From Reticulitermes speratus (taxonomy: Eukaryota; Arthropoda; Insecta; Blattodea; Rhinotermitidae), in assembly GCA_021186555.1 (NCBI GenBank), contig JAJKFL010000237.1, positions 1,446,558 to 1,510,557 on the forward strand: 64,000 nucleotides of DNA, in the 5' to 3' direction. The position numbers were made by a program, and so were the translations under genes. Below the pieces are notes generated by a model. The model worked only from the letters and a program-made list of their open reading frames with translations, ran no database searches and was not told where the DNA came from. Positions 36,372 to 47,478 of the stretch are shown piece by piece (position 1 is the stretch's first letter; each line of letters starts with the position of its first letter).

Positions 36372-36595
36372 GGCGATGTGCGGTGCGTCGCAGGGTGACC
36401 AATATACTGCCTACATCTTCAAGATTGCAGAGGTCCAGGGGTCATTGTTCATGGGCCATTCTTTATGGACAGAGCATCGAAACGTCGGGAACCACTTATC
36501 AAAAGACACACCGTCATGGACTAACCCGGGATCGAACCCGGGCCTGCGCGGTGAGAGGCCGGTGACTAACCGCCTGAGCCATGGCAGGGCCAAGG
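36372..36595 (-). mobile_element. tRNA-derived SINE-like element, minus strand
   Basis: The right end (36527-36592) reads on the minus strand as a tRNA-like head: CATGGCTCAGGCGGTTAG as box A, GAGAGGCC, and box B GGTTCGATCCCGGG. The head is close to SINE-C, but the body (36372-36526) differs and contains CGAAACGTCGGGAACCA. It is probably a separate subfamily sharing a head. The left boundary is approximate. Confidence 0.7.
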
Positions 36596-36728
36596 CGCTG
36601 GGTTACTGGTTCCCGACGTTTCGAAGGAATGCAGCGCCCTTTTCTTCAGGCGTCAAGGGGTCTAAATCATTCTCCTACGACACGTACAGTTCAAAACAGA
36701 AGCACTATGGTCCTTCGAAACGTCGGGA
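36478..36728. repeat. Alternating inverted repeats around CGAAACGTCGGGA
   Basis: CGAAACGTCGGGAACCA at 36478-36494 is perfectly inverted at 36607-36623. The overlapping TCCCGACGTTTCGAAGGA at 36611-36628 is perfectly inverted at 36711-36728. Three copies in alternating orientation therefore fold two ways. A related CGAAACGTCGG occurs at 45623-45633. Confidence 0.9.
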
Positions 36729-36751
36729 AACACACAGGTTTACATAGGAGA

Positions 36752-36818
36752 AGACCTAACGTGTGTAACCTCAAGACCTAACGTGTGTAACCTCAAGACC
36801 TAACGTGTGTAACCTCAA
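36752..36818. repeat. 22-bp repeat, three copies (A19)
   Basis: Three tandem copies of a unit containing AGACCTAACGTGTGTAACC. Confidence 0.95.
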
Positions 36819-37290
36819 ATATCGCACTGTTAAGCTTCCTTATCTTCAGATTATGATGCCTGCTGTACAAATACAGCATTTTGTACACGCTGCTTGTAGT
36901 TTAGAACGTCACAGACTTAGTACAGGGCGCCGTGCTGGCGGCAGCCCCACGCAGTGACCTTGCACGGTCTGTCAACGTCGGACATTTGTTGAGCGTCACG
37001 GCAGTTCGGCTTTGTGTCTGCTTCATAGAAGCAAACGTTTAGTTAATTAGTTATGTAGTAATTAATTGGGGTAATGATGTCACGTAAATTCTGCGTCTCT
37101 TTGTAATAAATTTTGTCGTGCGAAGCCTCCTGTTCAAAGCATGCAGTGGCTCTTTCCTGGGGGTAAGTGGGCGGAGCGAGAAGCTGACTACGCACATCCA
37201 TCCGCGGACCAGAGGGGTTCAGTGAGGCTTCACCAAGGGATAAGCGATAACAGTTTTGTTTTTACACTTTAAATTACAAGGAAACATAAT

Positions 37291-37334
37291 GTGTTAATAT
37301 TGTGTTAATATTGTGTTAATATTGTGTTAATATT
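37291..37334. repeat. 11-bp repeat, four copies (A20)
   Basis: Four tandem copies of GTGTTAATATT. Confidence 0.95.
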
Positions 37335-37417
37335 TCACCGAATTTATTTATCTGTATAACGGTACAATACAGTGCGGATGCAGCTCAGTTGAACACAAAG
37401 TTTCTCAGTGACGCATC

Positions 37418-37640
37418 AGCCCAACTCGGGCCCAGGCCGCCTCATTTTTGAGGTTTCTAGATCACACACACCCGGTAGGACTCCTCTGAACAAATGGTCA
37501 GCTCGTCGCACAGGCCGCTACCTACACAACACACAACAAACATAACAGACGAACATCCATACCCTCAGTGAGATTCGAACCCGCGACCCCAGCAATCAAT
37601 CGGCTGCAGACCTACGCCTTAGACCGCGCGGCAACGGCCT
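37418..37640 (-). mobile_element. SINE-A copy 3, minus strand
   Basis: The reverse complement matches SINE-A: head at the right end (GCCTTAGACCGCGCGG complement of box A, and GATTCGAACCCGCGACC around box B), body with GGACTCCTCTG and CAACACACAAC, and tail near 37418. It is more diverged than the two plus-strand copies. Its head ends about 20 bp before array A21. Confidence 0.88.
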
Positions 37641-37662
37641 CTTTTTTTGCTTTAGGTTTCCC

Positions 37663-37871
37663 TAATGTTTGTCATAGTGCAGTCACTGCTAGAGAAGTCA
37701 CAGTTTTTGTAACAAATGTTTGTCATAGTGCAGTCACTGCTAGAGAAGTCACAGTTTTTGTAACAAATGTTTGTCATAGTGCAGTCACTGCTAGAGAAGT
37801 CACAGTTTTTGTAACAAATGTTTGTCATAGTGCAGTCACTGCTAGAGAGGTCACAGTTTTTGTAACAAACG
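37663..37871. repeat. 51-bp tandem array (A21)
   Basis: Four copies of a 51-bp unit containing GCAGTCACTGCTAGAGAA. The period is a multiple of three and reads through into the adjacent SINE as a 103-codon frame, which is not a gene. Confidence 0.96.
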
Positions 37872-37911
37872 TTACATAGACTTAATAAAGTCTTTTGAAA
37901 TCATTAAAATA

Positions 37912-38011
37912 AACCGACATACGCACACAACATAATCATGTTATCCATAAATATAACGCACCTACAAGCTGTGTTTATGGTAACATAATTATGTTGTGTG
38001 CACATGTCGGT
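37912..38011. repeat. Foldback element whose right arm starts array A22
   Basis: The left arm 37912-37953 (ACCGACAT..GCACACAACATAAT) is an imperfect reverse complement of the right arm 37971-38011 (ATTATGTTGTGTGCACATGT CGGT), with a loop of about 17 bp. The right arm is the same sequence as the core of the 46-bp repeat that follows. The left arm is present once only. Confidence 0.85.
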
Positions 38012-39487
38012 ATACACTATACAGTAACCTATAATTTTGTTGTGTGCACATGTCGGTACACACTACAGTAACCTATAATTATGTTGTGTGCACATGTCGG
38101 TACACACTATACAGTAACCTATAACTTTGTTGTGTGCACATGTCGGTATACACTATACAGTAACCTAATTATGTTGTGTGCACATGTCGGTACACACTAT
38201 ACAGTAACCATAACTTTGTTGTGTGCACATGTCGGTACACACTAACAGTAACCTATAACTTTGTTGTGTGCACATGTCGGTACACACTATACAGTAACCT
38301 AAATTAGTTGTGTGCACATGTCGGTACACACTATACAGTAACCTATAACTTTGTTGTGTGCACATGTCGTATACACTATACAGTAACCTATAATTATGTT
38401 GTGTGCACATGTCGGTATACACTATACAGTAACCTATAATTATGTTGTGTGCACATGTCGGTACACACTATACAGTAACCTATAACTTTGTTGTGTGCAC
38501 ATGTCGGTACACACTATACAGTAACCTATAACTTTGTTGTGTGCACATGTCGGTATACACTATACATAACCTATAATTATGTTGTGTGCACATGTCGGTA
38601 TACACTATACAGTAACCTATAACTTTGTTGTGTGCACATGTCGTACACACTATACAGTAACCTATAACTTTGTTGTGTGCACATGTCGGTATACAACATA
38701 CAGTAACCTATAATTATGTTGTGTGCACATTCGGTACACACTATACAGTAACCCATAACTTTGTTGTGTGCACATGTCGGTATACACTATACAGTAACCT
38801 ATAATTATGTTGTGTGCACATGTCGGTATACACTATACAGTAACCTATAATTATGTTGTGTGCACATGTCGGTATACACTATACAGTAACCTATAATTAT
38901 GTTGTGTGCACATGTCGGTATACACTATACAGTAACCTATAATTATGTTGTGTGCACATGTCGGTATACACTATACAGTAACCTATAATTATGTTGTGTG
39001 CACATGTCGGTATACACTATACAGTAACCTATAATTATGTTGTGTGCACATGTCGGTATACACTATACAGTAACCTATAATTATGTTGTGTGCACATGTC
39101 GGTATACACTATACAGTAACCTATAATTATGTTGTGTGCACATGTCGGTATACACTATACAGTAACCTATAATTATGTTGTGTGCACATGTCGGTATACA
39201 CTATACAGTAACCTATAACTTTGTTGTGTGCACATGTCGGTATACACTATACAGTAACCTATAATTATGTTGTGTGCACATGTCGGTATACACTATACAG
39301 TAACCTATAATTATGTTGTGTGCACATGTCGGTATACACTATACAGTAACCTATAATTATGTTGTGTGCACATGTCGGTATACACTATACAGTAACATAT
39401 AATTATGTTGTGTGCACATGTCGGTATACACTATACAGTAACATATAATTATGTTGTGTGCACATGTCGGTATACACTATACAGTAC
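37975..39487. repeat. 46-bp minisatellite array (A22)
   Basis: About 33 copies of a 46-bp unit containing GTGTGCACATGTCGGTAT. Subtypes are ATAATTATG versus ATAACTTTG and GGTATAC versus GGTACAC. The left half mixes subtypes and has small deletions (38160-38760). The right half (38780-39480) is nearly uniform. Confidence 0.98.
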
Positions 39488-40604
39488 AAAAGATTGCAAG
39501 CACAATACACGCAATAAATAATATTACAAAGGTTGTTTCTTCGTAAATACTTTACATTCAAAAACTGCCGAGACTTGTGCCTTAGGGTCTGCGATTTCGG
39601 GTAATATTTGGGATAGGTTTTGCGGAAATAGTTTCATTTTAGGGGTCCGCAGTGCGAGAAATAATGAGATATACTTGTCTAGTGCTGAGGTTAAGAATGA
39701 GTGGATTTATACCTTCACTCCCTCAATGCCTTAACCTCCTGCGCGGGGACAAATTTACTTCGACCTTACTGTCTACTCCACTGACGTCACACGCCAAGCT
39801 ACCGACTGGGACATCACGATGGCAGTACTTAGGCAGGTACCAACTACGAACCTCGCACCTTATATTAACCTTTTCACGCTCTTACTCAGTCTCTCCAACC
39901 TATAAACAGTATGTGCACTACGCCATGACACCCCTCCTTACGTACTGTACATGACAGGCTACCTTTTTATGTCTTGTCAAGCTGCTAGTTGTCCTACCAC
40001 AAATTCGGCCTGCAGAAGCGGTTATTGCAACTCAGACCGTTCGAGGTTTTCCTCAGTCCCTCCACAGAATTACCAATTTAGGCCACGGCCACATCCTTCC
40101 TTGTTATCCCTACTATTGCCCGTTAATCATCCAACTTCCCGACGCCATTCAACCTAAGCTACTGTCAGCGTCGTTAAATAAACAAAGAGCAGACCAAGCT
40201 GTGTTTACTACAAAGCGTGTGCGTTTATCACGTGTCACGGCGCCGTCGTAAAACTTAACCAAGGTCACGGGTAGCACTATGCAGCGGGCGATCATCGCTG
40301 CACTGTCCCTCATAATCATCAAACTGTGCTGACAGTCATCACTGCACAACGTCAGCGTGCTCACCGTGTCCCCGGACTGTCACACACGCGCACACACACA
40401 CGTGTCAAGGAACGACAAACACGACCCACGTATGTACGAAGGCCACCCACTGCAAAAGGCAGATCCTCAGGGCAGCGTGAAATTTCCGCTCTAACGATTT
40501 CAACTATCATTGTGTGTCAGTCTTAATATTGGACACGAAGAAACGGGCTTTTGAAAATCCACTGTAGCCCGGGGTTCTATTATGCAACGGCGGACAGCAG
40601 CACA
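39488..40604. other. Mostly unique interval with a SINE-B-like scrap
   Basis: 39670-39735 (GCTGAGGTTAAGAATGAG, ACCTTCACTCCC) weakly resembles the 3' body of SINE-B at 19983-20030. The rest is single-copy DNA. Open frames of 66-100 codons overlap on both strands and none is recognised. Confidence 0.4.
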
Positions 40605-40665
40605 GCAAGTGATGTGTGTCACGTGTGCCGCACAGCAAGTGATGTGTGTCACATGTGCAGCACAA
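40605..40665. repeat. 30-bp duplication (A23)
   Basis: Two copies of a 30-bp unit containing GCAAGTGATGTGTGTCAC. The first copy reads GTCACGTGTGCCGC and the second GTCACATGTGCAGC. Confidence 0.92.
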
Positions 40666-40949
40666 CAAACACACCACACTGCACACATAATGAAGTCTCC
40701 CTACTCTACTGACACCCAGCACGTTCAAGTAACAGCACAATATTTGATATCAGATTCTAAAAACGAAATAGAAATCGCTATACAATACGGTGTGACGTCT
40801 TTGTGCACAAATGTGAACTGAGCGGCATGTGATGTGCTGCGACAAGTCTGGTGACAACAGCAGAGGTTCTAATAACGACTGCAGTATCGACTCCTCTTAA
40901 CTGAAACTCTGGGTAAAGAGGTTTGCAGCGTCTGTCAGAGAAGCACTTA

Positions 40950-41225
40950 TGTAAAAGCAAACCCTGGATAGGCCCTTAGGGTTCCAGCAGGTTGAGGCTC
41001 CCAGATTTATAGACAATCGGCACATGAAGGTGGTAAGGTTGTCAGCCCTACGCATCGGCCGCCTTTACCCCCAGGAAATATTCCTGGTACTCATTTCTGT
41101 TGGAGTCTGAGTCGACCCCAGAGTAATAGTGCGACCGAAGGATTACGTCTATGAAAAATTCCAATGACACCATCGGAAACCGAACCCGCGACCTTCCGGC
41201 ATGTAGCGCAATGCCTCAACCTACT
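40950..41225 (-). mobile_element. SINE-D copy, minus strand
   Basis: The reverse complement aligns with the plus-strand copy at 43929-44125 (shared GACTCTGGGTCGACTCAG type block, ACAGAAATGA, GTAAAGGCGGC, TTCATGTGCCGATTGTCTA). The right end has a tRNA-like head complement (GGAAACCGAACCCGCGACC, about 41178-41196). This copy keeps the head that the plus-strand copy lacks. Confidence 0.82.
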
Positions 41226-41489
41226 TCTGCAATGAAGAAAAATAACGCCAGGCGACATTACCAGAATTAGCAGAATGGAACAGAGGAAACAAAGCAGCCA
41301 GCTGAAAGCTTACTTCACTGTGCTTAATGAGAGGAATCTGCTTTGATCGGTCAACACGACGTCTTCAAGTAACAAAGCTGTCATAACGAATGTGCTGTTA
41401 CTTCAAGTTATGCAGTGGTAAAAATAGTGTCACAAGAAGGACGGCTCTTTACTGAGTGAACTTGGAGTGTTTTGTTACATGGAAAGGAA

Positions 41490-42549
41490 GCGGTGTGTCT
41501 AGAGATGGGCGGTGTGTCTAGAGATGGGCGGTGTGTCTAGAGATGGGCGGTGTGTCTAGAGATGGGGCGGTGTGTCTAGAGATGGGGCGGTGTGTCTAGA
41601 GATGGGCGGTGTGTCTAGAGATGGGGCGGTGTGTCTAGAGATGGGGCGGTGTGTCTAGAGATGGGGTGGGGTGTCTAGAGATGGGGTGGTGTGTCTAGAG
41701 ATGGACGTGTGTCTAGAGATGGGCGGTGTGTCTAGAGATGGGTGGTGTGTCTAGAGATGGGGTGGTGTGTCTAGAGATGGGACGGTGTGTCTAGAGATGG
41801 GGCGGTGTGTCTAGAGATGGGCGGTGTGTCTAGAGATGGGGCGGTGTGTCTAGAGATGGGACGGTGTGTCTAGAGATGGGGCGGTGTGTCTAGAGATGAG
41901 GTGGTGTGTCTAGAGATGGGACGATGTGTCTAGAGATGGGGCGGTGTGTCTAGAGATGGGCGGTGTGTCTAGAGATGAGTGGTGTGTCTAGAGATGGGAC
42001 GGTGTGTCTAGAGATGGGCGGTGTGTCTAGAGATGGGGTGGTGTGTCTAGAGATGGGACGGTGTGTCTAGAGATGGGGTGGTGTGTCTAGAGATGGGACG
42101 GTGTGTCTAGAGATGGGCGGTGTGTCTAGAGATGGGGTGTGTGTCTAGAGATGGGGTGGTGTGTCTAGAGATGGACGGTGTGTCTAGAGATGGGGCGGTG
42201 TGTCTAGAGATGGGCGGTGTGTCTAGAGATGGGCGGTGTGTCTAGAGATGGACGGTGTGTCTAGAGATGGGGCGGGTGTCTAGAGATGAGGTGGTGTGTC
42301 TAGAGATGGGACGATGTGTCTAGAGATGGGGCGGTGTGTCTAGAGATGGGGCGTGTGTCTAGAGATGAGGTGGTGTGTCTAGAGATGGGACGGTGTGTCT
42401 AGAGATGGGGCGGTGTGTCTAGAGATGAGGTGGTGTGTCTAGAGATGGACGGTGTGTCTAGAGATGGGGGGGGGGGGGGGGGGGGGAGGGGTGGTGTGTC
42501 TAGAGATGGGACGATGTGTCTAGAGATGGGCGGTGTGTCTAGAGATGAG
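41490..42549. repeat. 20/21-bp G-rich minisatellite array (A24) with G21 run
   Basis: About 52 copies of a unit containing GGCGGTGTGTCTAGAGAT. Variation is concentrated in the GGGGCGG segment (GGGCGG, GGGACGG, GGGGTGG, GAGGTGG, GACGG). One copy has expanded into an uninterrupted run of 21 Gs at 42466-42486. Confidence 0.98.
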
Positions 42550-43075
42550 GTACACACATGAGATACACACGGTAATACTGACACAAACGCAAGAGTAGCA
42601 CAATGGAGTTTATTAAAAAATCCGCCTATTTTGGGCCAGAAACACCATTTCGGTCACTTAACCTTATAAATCCCACGACCGCGGAATAAAATGTTTGATT
42701 AAAACGCAGTTACAGCTTAAGGAAATGTGCTTGTTGGAGAGCCGTCAAATGTTGCATGTAAGGAAGCACAAAGACAACTGGCAGCATAATTAAACTTACG
42801 TAAGTTTGGACTGTTACAGAAGTTTCTAGAAGTGTCTGCTGGTCTAGACAGGATCTGTTGAGTTTCGGCTACAAGAAGACAGATGAAACACGGAAATCAT
42901 AACAAAGTATATCTTCCTAGTAGTAATGTTATGCGTCATGACATGCTATCAAACTGCAAGCTTACCAAACTGCTGAACTCACAACTTCAAAGCCCCCCCC
43001 CCCCCCCAGCATCACACAAAACTACCACTGCACCCCCCCTTACTCAAATCATTTTCACTGTCGCACAAATCACTT
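42550..43075. other. Unique interval with C15 tract
   Basis: Single-copy DNA without a recognised gene. It contains an uninterrupted run of 15 Cs at 42993-43007. Confidence 0.5.
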
Positions 43076-43372
43076 CTCCGTCAAGCTGTGTTCGGTAGCA
43101 ACATCTCCGTCAAGCTGTGTTCGGTAGCAACATCTCCGTCAAGCTGTGTTCGGTAGCAACATCTCCGTCAAGCTGTGTTCGGTAGCAACATCTCCGTCAA
43201 GCTGTGTTCGTAGCAACATCTCCGTCAAGCTGTGTTCGTAGCAACATCTCCGTACAAGCCTTTTCGGTAACACATCCTCCGTCAAGCTGTGTTCGGTAGC
43301 AACATCTCCGTCAAGCTGTGTTCGGTAGCAACATCTCTACCGTCAAGCTGTGTTCGTAGGCAACATCTTCCT
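43076..43372. repeat. 29-bp minisatellite array (A25)
   Basis: About 10 copies of a unit containing CCGTCAAGCTGTGTTCGG. Copies after 43195 lose or gain single bases. Confidence 0.96.
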
Positions 43373-43535
43373 CGAGCCTTACATCCGACACAATAATATA
43401 TTTTCTTATCCAACTAATCTCCACTGACAGAGTCCTTTTACAGAAACTAGATAGTTCCTCAGCCAGTCAAGTGTTTCCCCGCATTTTAACGCACCCGCAA
43501 TTTACATTAAACCGCATTTCCCTCCACACGAGACA

Positions 43536-43688
43536 GATCAGTCCGGTCAATAGCCAGATCAATAGACAGATCAGTCCAGTTAATAGCCAGATCAATAGAC
43601 AGATCAGTCCGGTCAATAGCCAGATCAATAGACAGATCAGTCCAGTCAATAGCCAGATCAATAGACAGATCAGTCCGGTCAATAGCCA
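43536..43688. repeat. 33-bp minisatellite array (A26)
   Basis: Four and a half copies of a unit containing CAGATCAATAGACAGATC, with alternating CCGGTCAATAG and CCAGTTAATAG/CCAGTCAATAG subtypes. The unit is stop-free in three or more frames. Confidence 0.96.
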
Positions 43689-43928
43689 CGAATTGTCTCC
43701 TTTAACATTCGTTTCAATTCTGTTTTTCTATCTACATCTTCGTCTTCCATGTTGTCTCTCTCCTTCAGTTTTCCCTACCAAAATTCTGCATGCACCTCTC
43801 TTCTCTCCCACACGTGCCACATGCGCCCCACTTCACTCATTTCACCAACCTAATCATATGTGGCGAGAAGTATAAATCATGAAGTACTTCTTTACGTAAT
43901 TTTCTCCAGTTTCCTCTTAATTCCTTCC

Positions 43929-44125
43929 GGCCGCACTATGACTCTGGGTCGACTCAGCCTCTATCAGAAATGAATACCAGGGGTATATCCTGGGGGGTAA
44001 AGGCGGCTGGTGCGTAGGGCTGACTACCTTAGCACCTTCATGTGCCGATTGTCTATAAATCTGAGAGCCTCAACCTCCTGGAGCCCTAAGGACCTGTCCA
44101 GGCTGTAATGGTATTGCTTTACCTG
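43929..44125 (+). mobile_element. SINE-D copy, plus strand, headless
   Basis: Matches the minus-strand element at 40950-41225 across the body (ACTCTGGGTCGACTCAG, GGTAAAGGCGGC, TGTGCCGATTGTCTATAAA, GGAGCCCTAAGG). The tRNA-like head is missing or unrecognisable, so this is 5'-truncated. Confidence 0.8.
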
Positions 44126-44173
44126 GAGCCAAACATCTCCCTCGCAACGCTGTATCTACCGTGCATTTTCAAT

Positions 44174-44477
44174 GAGATATGTTCAATAAAACACCAACTA
44201 ACGCACATAAACTTTTTCACAACAGTTTATTCTTAAAATTCCCCTATACGTATTTCGGTGGTTTAAACCACCATCTTCAGGGGTCGTAGAGATTATTATG
44301 CACAGACCTTATGAATATAACCATATATGTAATAATTGTAAGGTCTATGCATAATAATATCTACGACCCCCTGAAGATGGTGGTTTAAACCACCGAAATA
44401 CGTATAGGGGAATTTTAAGAATAAACTATTGTGAATAAAGTTTATGTGCTTTAGTTGGTGTTTAATGAACATATCTC
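44174..44477. mobile_element. Foldback MITE with ~138-bp arms
   Basis: Left arm 44174-44311 and right arm 44338-44477 are reverse complements at roughly 93-95 percent with only about 26 bp between them. The arms begin GAGATATGTTCA and contain CCCCTATACGTATTTCGG and GGTTTAAACC. They could form a hairpin of nearly 140 bp. There is no coding capacity. Flanking target-site duplications were not certain. Confidence 0.9.
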
Positions 44478-45084
44478 TTAAATGTATTTATGCATTCCAT
44501 TTTGATTTGTCAGTGTCTTTCCCTCACACCTGAATTTGACATTATTTGCAAGGCATTTATTCCATATTTTTTTGTTCTGATATTGTCATGCATTCTGTTG
44601 ACCACACGTGACATTACACCACTCCGCCTTGCTTATACATCTGTGTTACTCTCTGTTCCGTGTTAACGAAACATCAGCTATACATTGTCGATCATATACT
44701 CGTATATTTCAATTTTATCCCATAGAATCAGGCAAAGAATTTACTATTAAACAGCATTAAATAGCAGCTTTTAAATGAAATATTGACATTACTGTAATCT
44801 TTCCAAATTTCAGGCATGACACACTTTTAGTATTTCAGTTATTGAGACGTAACATTTAAGAAGCTACGTATTATCTGCCTCTTGTACTGCGTTTATAAAA
44901 AGGAAGATCGTGTTCGTTGCTTGCCTTGTTGGCCGATTTTGTTGGCTGTTTTCACGTTTTTCCGCAACAGTAACAGACATGGTAACGAACTTGTTACTTG
45001 TTGCCTCGAGGACTCAGTCGTCATTACAGTGCAAAAGTTGAAATCGTACAGTACTAAAATTCACAAGCAACCTGCGGTGCACTT
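44478..45084. other. Unique interval
   Basis: AT-rich single-copy DNA. Nothing recognisable was seen in it. Confidence 0.45.
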
Positions 45085-45437
45085 GCACGGTCACGTGTCT
45101 GTGGCGACTTGCACACAACGCAATGCTACGCTGTGTGCACTTGCACGGTCACGTGTCTGTGGGCGACTTGCACACAACGCAATGCTACGCTGTGTGCACT
45201 TGCACGGTCACGTGTCTGGTGGCGACTTGCACACAACGCAATGCTACGCTGTGTGCACTTGCACATCACGTGTTGGTGCGACTTGCACACAACGCACTGG
45301 TACACTGTGTGCACTTGCACGGTCACGTGTCTGGTGGGCGACTTGCACACAACGCAATGCTACGCTGTGTGCAAGTGCACACAACGCACTGGTACGCGTG
45401 TGCACTTGCACACAACGCACTGGTACGCTGGTCACGC
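45085..45437. repeat. ~59-bp array with CACGTG (A27)
   Basis: About six copies of a unit containing CGGTCACGTGTCTG and GACTTGCACACAACGC. The later copies are shortened and rearranged, with the GCACTTGCACACAACG part repeated at closer spacing. Open frames up to 189 codons cross it in all three plus frames. Confidence 0.95.
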
Positions 45438-45558
45438 CTATCGCCTGTTAACGCACCAAATGGGCTTATCGAACTTTACAACACGATTCGCCACAGCATA
45501 AGAACACAGCAAGAGAAATACAACTTTTCCCACACACAACGTCATAAATTCGTGACCT

Positions 45559-45602
45559 CTTCAAGGGTCAGGAAGTCTTCTTGGACTTCTTGACCTTTGA
45601 AG
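45559..45602. repeat. 19-bp inverted repeat hairpin
   Basis: CTTCAAGGGTCAGGAAGTC at 45559-45577 pairs with GACTTCTTGACCTTTGAAG at 45584-45602 (17 of 19), with a 6-bp loop. It is followed closely by CGAAACGTCGG (45623-45633), the motif found in the inverted repeats at 36478-36728. Confidence 0.85.
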
Positions 45603-45807
45603 ATGGTACCGATACGTCGTCCCGAAACGTCGGTAAAGGATTGCCACTCGACGGTGCATAATATCCCAGAAGAGCGCCAATCTAATCAACATCACGGCGC
45701 AAGCCTGATACTACGGTTGTTTCATAATTTGTTTAAATTCGTCTGGCGCGACTTTAAAAACGCAGAACGTCTGGAAAATATTCAAGCAGGAAGCTGAAAT
45801 AGAGTTC

Positions 45808-46545
45808 ATATTACAAGCTTACATCTCACGCTTTACATCAGTTCATATTACAAGCTTACATCTCACGCTTTACATCAGTTCATATTACAAGCTTACATCT
45901 CACGCTTTACATCAGTTCATATTACAAGCTTACATCTCACGCTTTACATCAGTTCATATTACAAGCTTACATCTCACGCTTTACATCAGTTCATATTACA
46001 AGCTTACATCTCACGCTTTACATCAGTTCATATTACAAGCTTACATCTCACGCTTTACATCAGTTCATATTACAAGCTTACATCTAACGCTTTACATCAG
46101 TTCATATTACAAGCTTACATCTCATGCTTTACATCAGTTCATATTACAAGCTTACATCTCACGCTTTACATCAGTTCATATTACAAGCTTACATCTCATG
46201 CTTTACATCAGTTCATATTACAAGCTTACATCTCACGCTTTACATCAGTTCATATTACAAGCTTACATCTCACGCTTTACATCAGTTCATATTACAAGCT
46301 TACATCTAACGCTTTACATCAGTTCATATTACAAGCTTACATCTCATGCTTTACATCAGTTCATATTACAAGCTTACATCTCACGCTTTACATCAGTTCA
46401 TATTACAAGCTTACATCTCACGCTTTACATCAGTTCATATTACAAGCTTACATCTACACGCTTTACATCAGTTCATATTACTAGCTTACATCTCACGCTT
46501 TACATCAGTTCATATTACAAGCTTACATCTCACGCTTTACATCAG
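45808..46545. repeat. 37-bp array with 222-bp duplication (A28)
   Basis: Twenty copies of a 37-bp unit containing ATATTACAAGCTTACATC (with a HindIII site). Variants CTAACGC at 46084 and 46306 and CTCATGC at 46121 and 46343 are each 222 bp (6x37) apart, showing a block duplication. Confidence 0.98.
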
Positions 46546-46914
46546 CGCACAATTGGTTTTAATTACTTCATGTACAAGTAGAGTTATTTGCCATTTAATT
46601 ACCTCTTTGCTTCTTGCTCCGTCGGAAGTCCAATATCTAAGAACACAATAGTACCTTACTCGACTTCTATCCTACGTAATACTCTTGTAGCAATAGCCTG
46701 GAAATAAACGAGTTCCGCGCTCTGACGGCGTTTCATATCACAACAATCAGTGTTCCGGGAAGACTGTTATCAGCCGGTAATATCCGATATACAATCACAT
46801 ATGGTGTAGACGTCTGTGGTGGTGCAGTGCGAAGTTGGCAAACACAGGCAGACAGACAAATACTCATAGCTGTTAAGTAGGAAAAAGTATGGAAAAACTA
46901 TACGGAAAAGCGAC

Positions 46915-47160
46915 GTTTACCCTGCGCCCGACATAATGGCATATATGGCAGTGGACATACACCTCCACTCACTCCTAACCTTGAACTTCAGTAGTCAGCT
47001 TCGACCGCCTACAGCTTTACCCCCGGTACACACTGAACAGAGGCTGAGTGGTTCCCAAAAGGCGGTCTTCAGGCTCTGGAGAAAAGATATCGTGCCCTAG
47101 CGGGAACCAAACCACGATATCTCGTGTGCCACACCGCAGCCTTGTCGCTATAACAAACTG
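46915..47160 (-). mobile_element. tRNA-derived SINE relic, minus strand
   Basis: The minus strand reads a head with box B-like GGTTTGGTTCCCGC (about 47098-47112) and a body with GGGGGTAAAGCTG and AGTGAGTGGAGGTG. It is related to the SINE-B/D group by the GGGGGTAAAG...GGC block and the CTCC/ACC-rich 3' part. It is diverged, and the boundaries are approximate. Confidence 0.65.
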
Positions 47161-47237
47161 ACTTGCCTCAAACAAACACTTACAATGCAGCGTTCGTTTG
47201 TTTGCTGAAGCTATTGACTTAGTTTACAAACTGTGAT

Positions 47238-47478
47238 CTTAGCTGGACAGAATTACGGACATGGGCAGTGGCACGGCCTTAGCTGGACAGAATTACGGAC
47301 ATGGGCAGTGGCACGGCCTTAGCTGGACAGAATTACGGACATGGGCAGTGGCACGGCCTTAGCTGGACAGAATTACGGACATGGGCAGTGGCACGGCCTT
47401 AGCTGGACAGAATTACGGACATGGGCAGTGGCACGGCCTTAGCTGGACAGAATTACGGACATGGGCAGTGGCACGGCC
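47238..47478. repeat. 40-bp array, six identical copies (A29)
   Basis: Six perfect copies of a 40-bp unit containing CTGGACAGAATTACGGAC. There is no divergence between copies, so expansion was recent. Confidence 0.98.
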
